A DNA stretch of 22,486 bases. Origin: Chloroflexota bacterium (GTDB taxonomy: Bacteria > Chloroflexota > Anaerolineae > 4572-78). This document shows, one piece after another, positions 22,122-22,486 of the stretch (its first letter is position 1; each line of letters opens with the position of its first letter). A model generated the notes under the pieces. It saw only the letters and a program-made list of their open reading frames with translations, was not told the origin of the DNA and ran no database searches. A program made the translations under genes and the position numbers. The DNA is taken from positions 1 through 22,486 of the forward strand of contig JAJRSQ010000282.1 in the NCBI GenBank assembly GCA_024278725.1, given 5' to 3'.

Positions 22122-22194
22122 GTCCTCGTAGCTCAACGGATAGAGCACTTGGTTGCGGACCAAGAGGTTAGAGGTTCGAGTCCTCTCGAGGACG
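22122..22194 (+). tRNA. tRNA-Arg (anticodon GCG)
   Basis: A complete cloverleaf of 73 nt: acceptor stem GTCCTCG/CGAGGAC, D arm GCTC/GAGC, anticodon stem CTTGG/CCAAG with loop TTGCGGA, 5-nt variable loop and T arm AGAGG/CCTCT with TTCGAGT. The anticodon at 22155-22157 is GCG, reading CGC and CGU. The arginine identity bases A20 and C35 are present and the discriminator is G. CCA is not encoded (CCT follows). G36-G37 fits a TrmD methylation site. Most bacteria use ACG (inosine) here instead. Confidence 0.95.
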
Positions 22195-22214
22195 CCTGTT
22201 TTTTAACAAAAGTA

Positions 22215-22486
22215 AATAAGGCGAACCGTCGCTGTCGGTTTATCCGGCAGAGGAACTTCCCGACTCTCAGCCGACTTCGTTCGGCACAGTTGCCTCATGA
22301 AACCGTAAGTGAGGGCGCTGCCGCAACAGCGCGTAGCGACTACAACCGCAACAGAGAGCAGTCCAGCCGGGTTTCCGGTAAGGGGTGAAAGGGTAGGGTA
22401 AGAGCCTACCAGCGGGTACGGTAACGTGCCCGGCTAGGCGAGCGTGCAACCGAGAGCAAGGTGAGTGGGCTGGGCTGCCATTTGGA
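22215..22486 (+). ncRNA. rnpB: RNase P RNA, 5' part (cut by window end)
   Basis: The catalytic RNA of RNase P, which matures tRNA 5' ends. Evidence: a GTCGC strand (22228-22232) as in E. coli P2, a P3-like hairpin (22234-22238 with 22444-no; pairing partner is 22244-22248), GAGGAA at 22250, CAACAGAGAGCA, GGGTGAAAGGGTAGG, and the helix GGTAGG/CCTACC around GTAAGAG (22392-22410), which covaries with the E. coli GGTGCG/CGCACC helix. An 8-bp helix with a GTAA tetraloop follows (22413-22432), then GAGAGCAAGG. The 5' end is approximate. The 3' third, including the P1, P2 and P4 partner strands, is outside the window. It starts about 20 nt after the tRNA with no clear promoter of its own. Confidence 0.88.

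Noticed and set aside
22195..22206. T-run directly after tRNA-Arg as a terminator
   Set aside because: Six T residues follow, but no dedicated GC-rich hairpin lies before them apart from the tRNA itself; left open rather than called.
1..22486. Mobile elements, CRISPR arrays, prophage or defence genes
   Set aside because: No transposase or integrase, no spaced direct repeats and no defence-family motifs were seen; all coding space is accounted for by housekeeping genes.

Overview
The window is a long bacterial ribosomal-protein supercluster read on the + strand, followed by a short group of unrelated housekeeping genes and two stable-RNA genes. Gene order, TTG/GTG starts, zinc-ribbon (C+) forms of several ribosomal proteins and an A-like RNase P RNA suggest a member of the Chloroflexota (perhaps Anaerolineae-like). 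That assignment is an inference from style and order; no phylogenetic marker was aligned.

Layout. 1-141 is the 3' end of tuf (EF-Tu), so the str operon runs straight into the S10 operon. 164-5337: rpsJ-rplC-rplD-rplW-rplB-rpsS-rplV-rpsC-rplP-rpmC-rpsQ. 5373-11691: the spc group rplN-rplX-rplE-rpsN-rpsH-rplF-rplR-rpsE-rpmD-rplO-secY-map, without adk and infA. 11737-14892: the alpha group rpmJ-rpsM-rpsK-rpsD-rpoA-rplQ, preceded by a consensus-like promoter inside the end of map. 14913-16534: truA-rplM-rpsI, closed by a strong bidirectional terminator at about 16556-16600. Then come a minus-strand UbiA-family prenyltransferase gene (DPPR-synthase-like), tlyA, mtnA, a soluble GAF histidine kinase and a PfkB sugar kinase, mostly with their own promoters. 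The window ends with tRNA-Arg(GCG) behind a perfect consensus promoter and the 5' part of rnpB, cut by the window edge.

How it works together. The cluster encodes 28 ribosomal proteins plus EF-Tu, the SecY channel, methionine aminopeptidase, the RNA polymerase alpha subunit and the tRNA pseudouridine synthase TruA, that is, transcription, translation, nascent-chain processing and export in one transcription unit. Most intergenic gaps are under 60 nt, and two gene pairs overlap. Four gaps stand out (rpsJ-rplC 100 nt, rplW-rplB 103 nt, rpsK-rpsD 129 nt, rpsD-rpoA 87 nt), and each holds an inverted-repeat RNA structure next to a ribosome binding site. These are the best candidates for undescribed biology here: possible autoregulatory mRNA elements of the ribosomal-protein operon. 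I see no mobile element, CRISPR array, phage or defence system.
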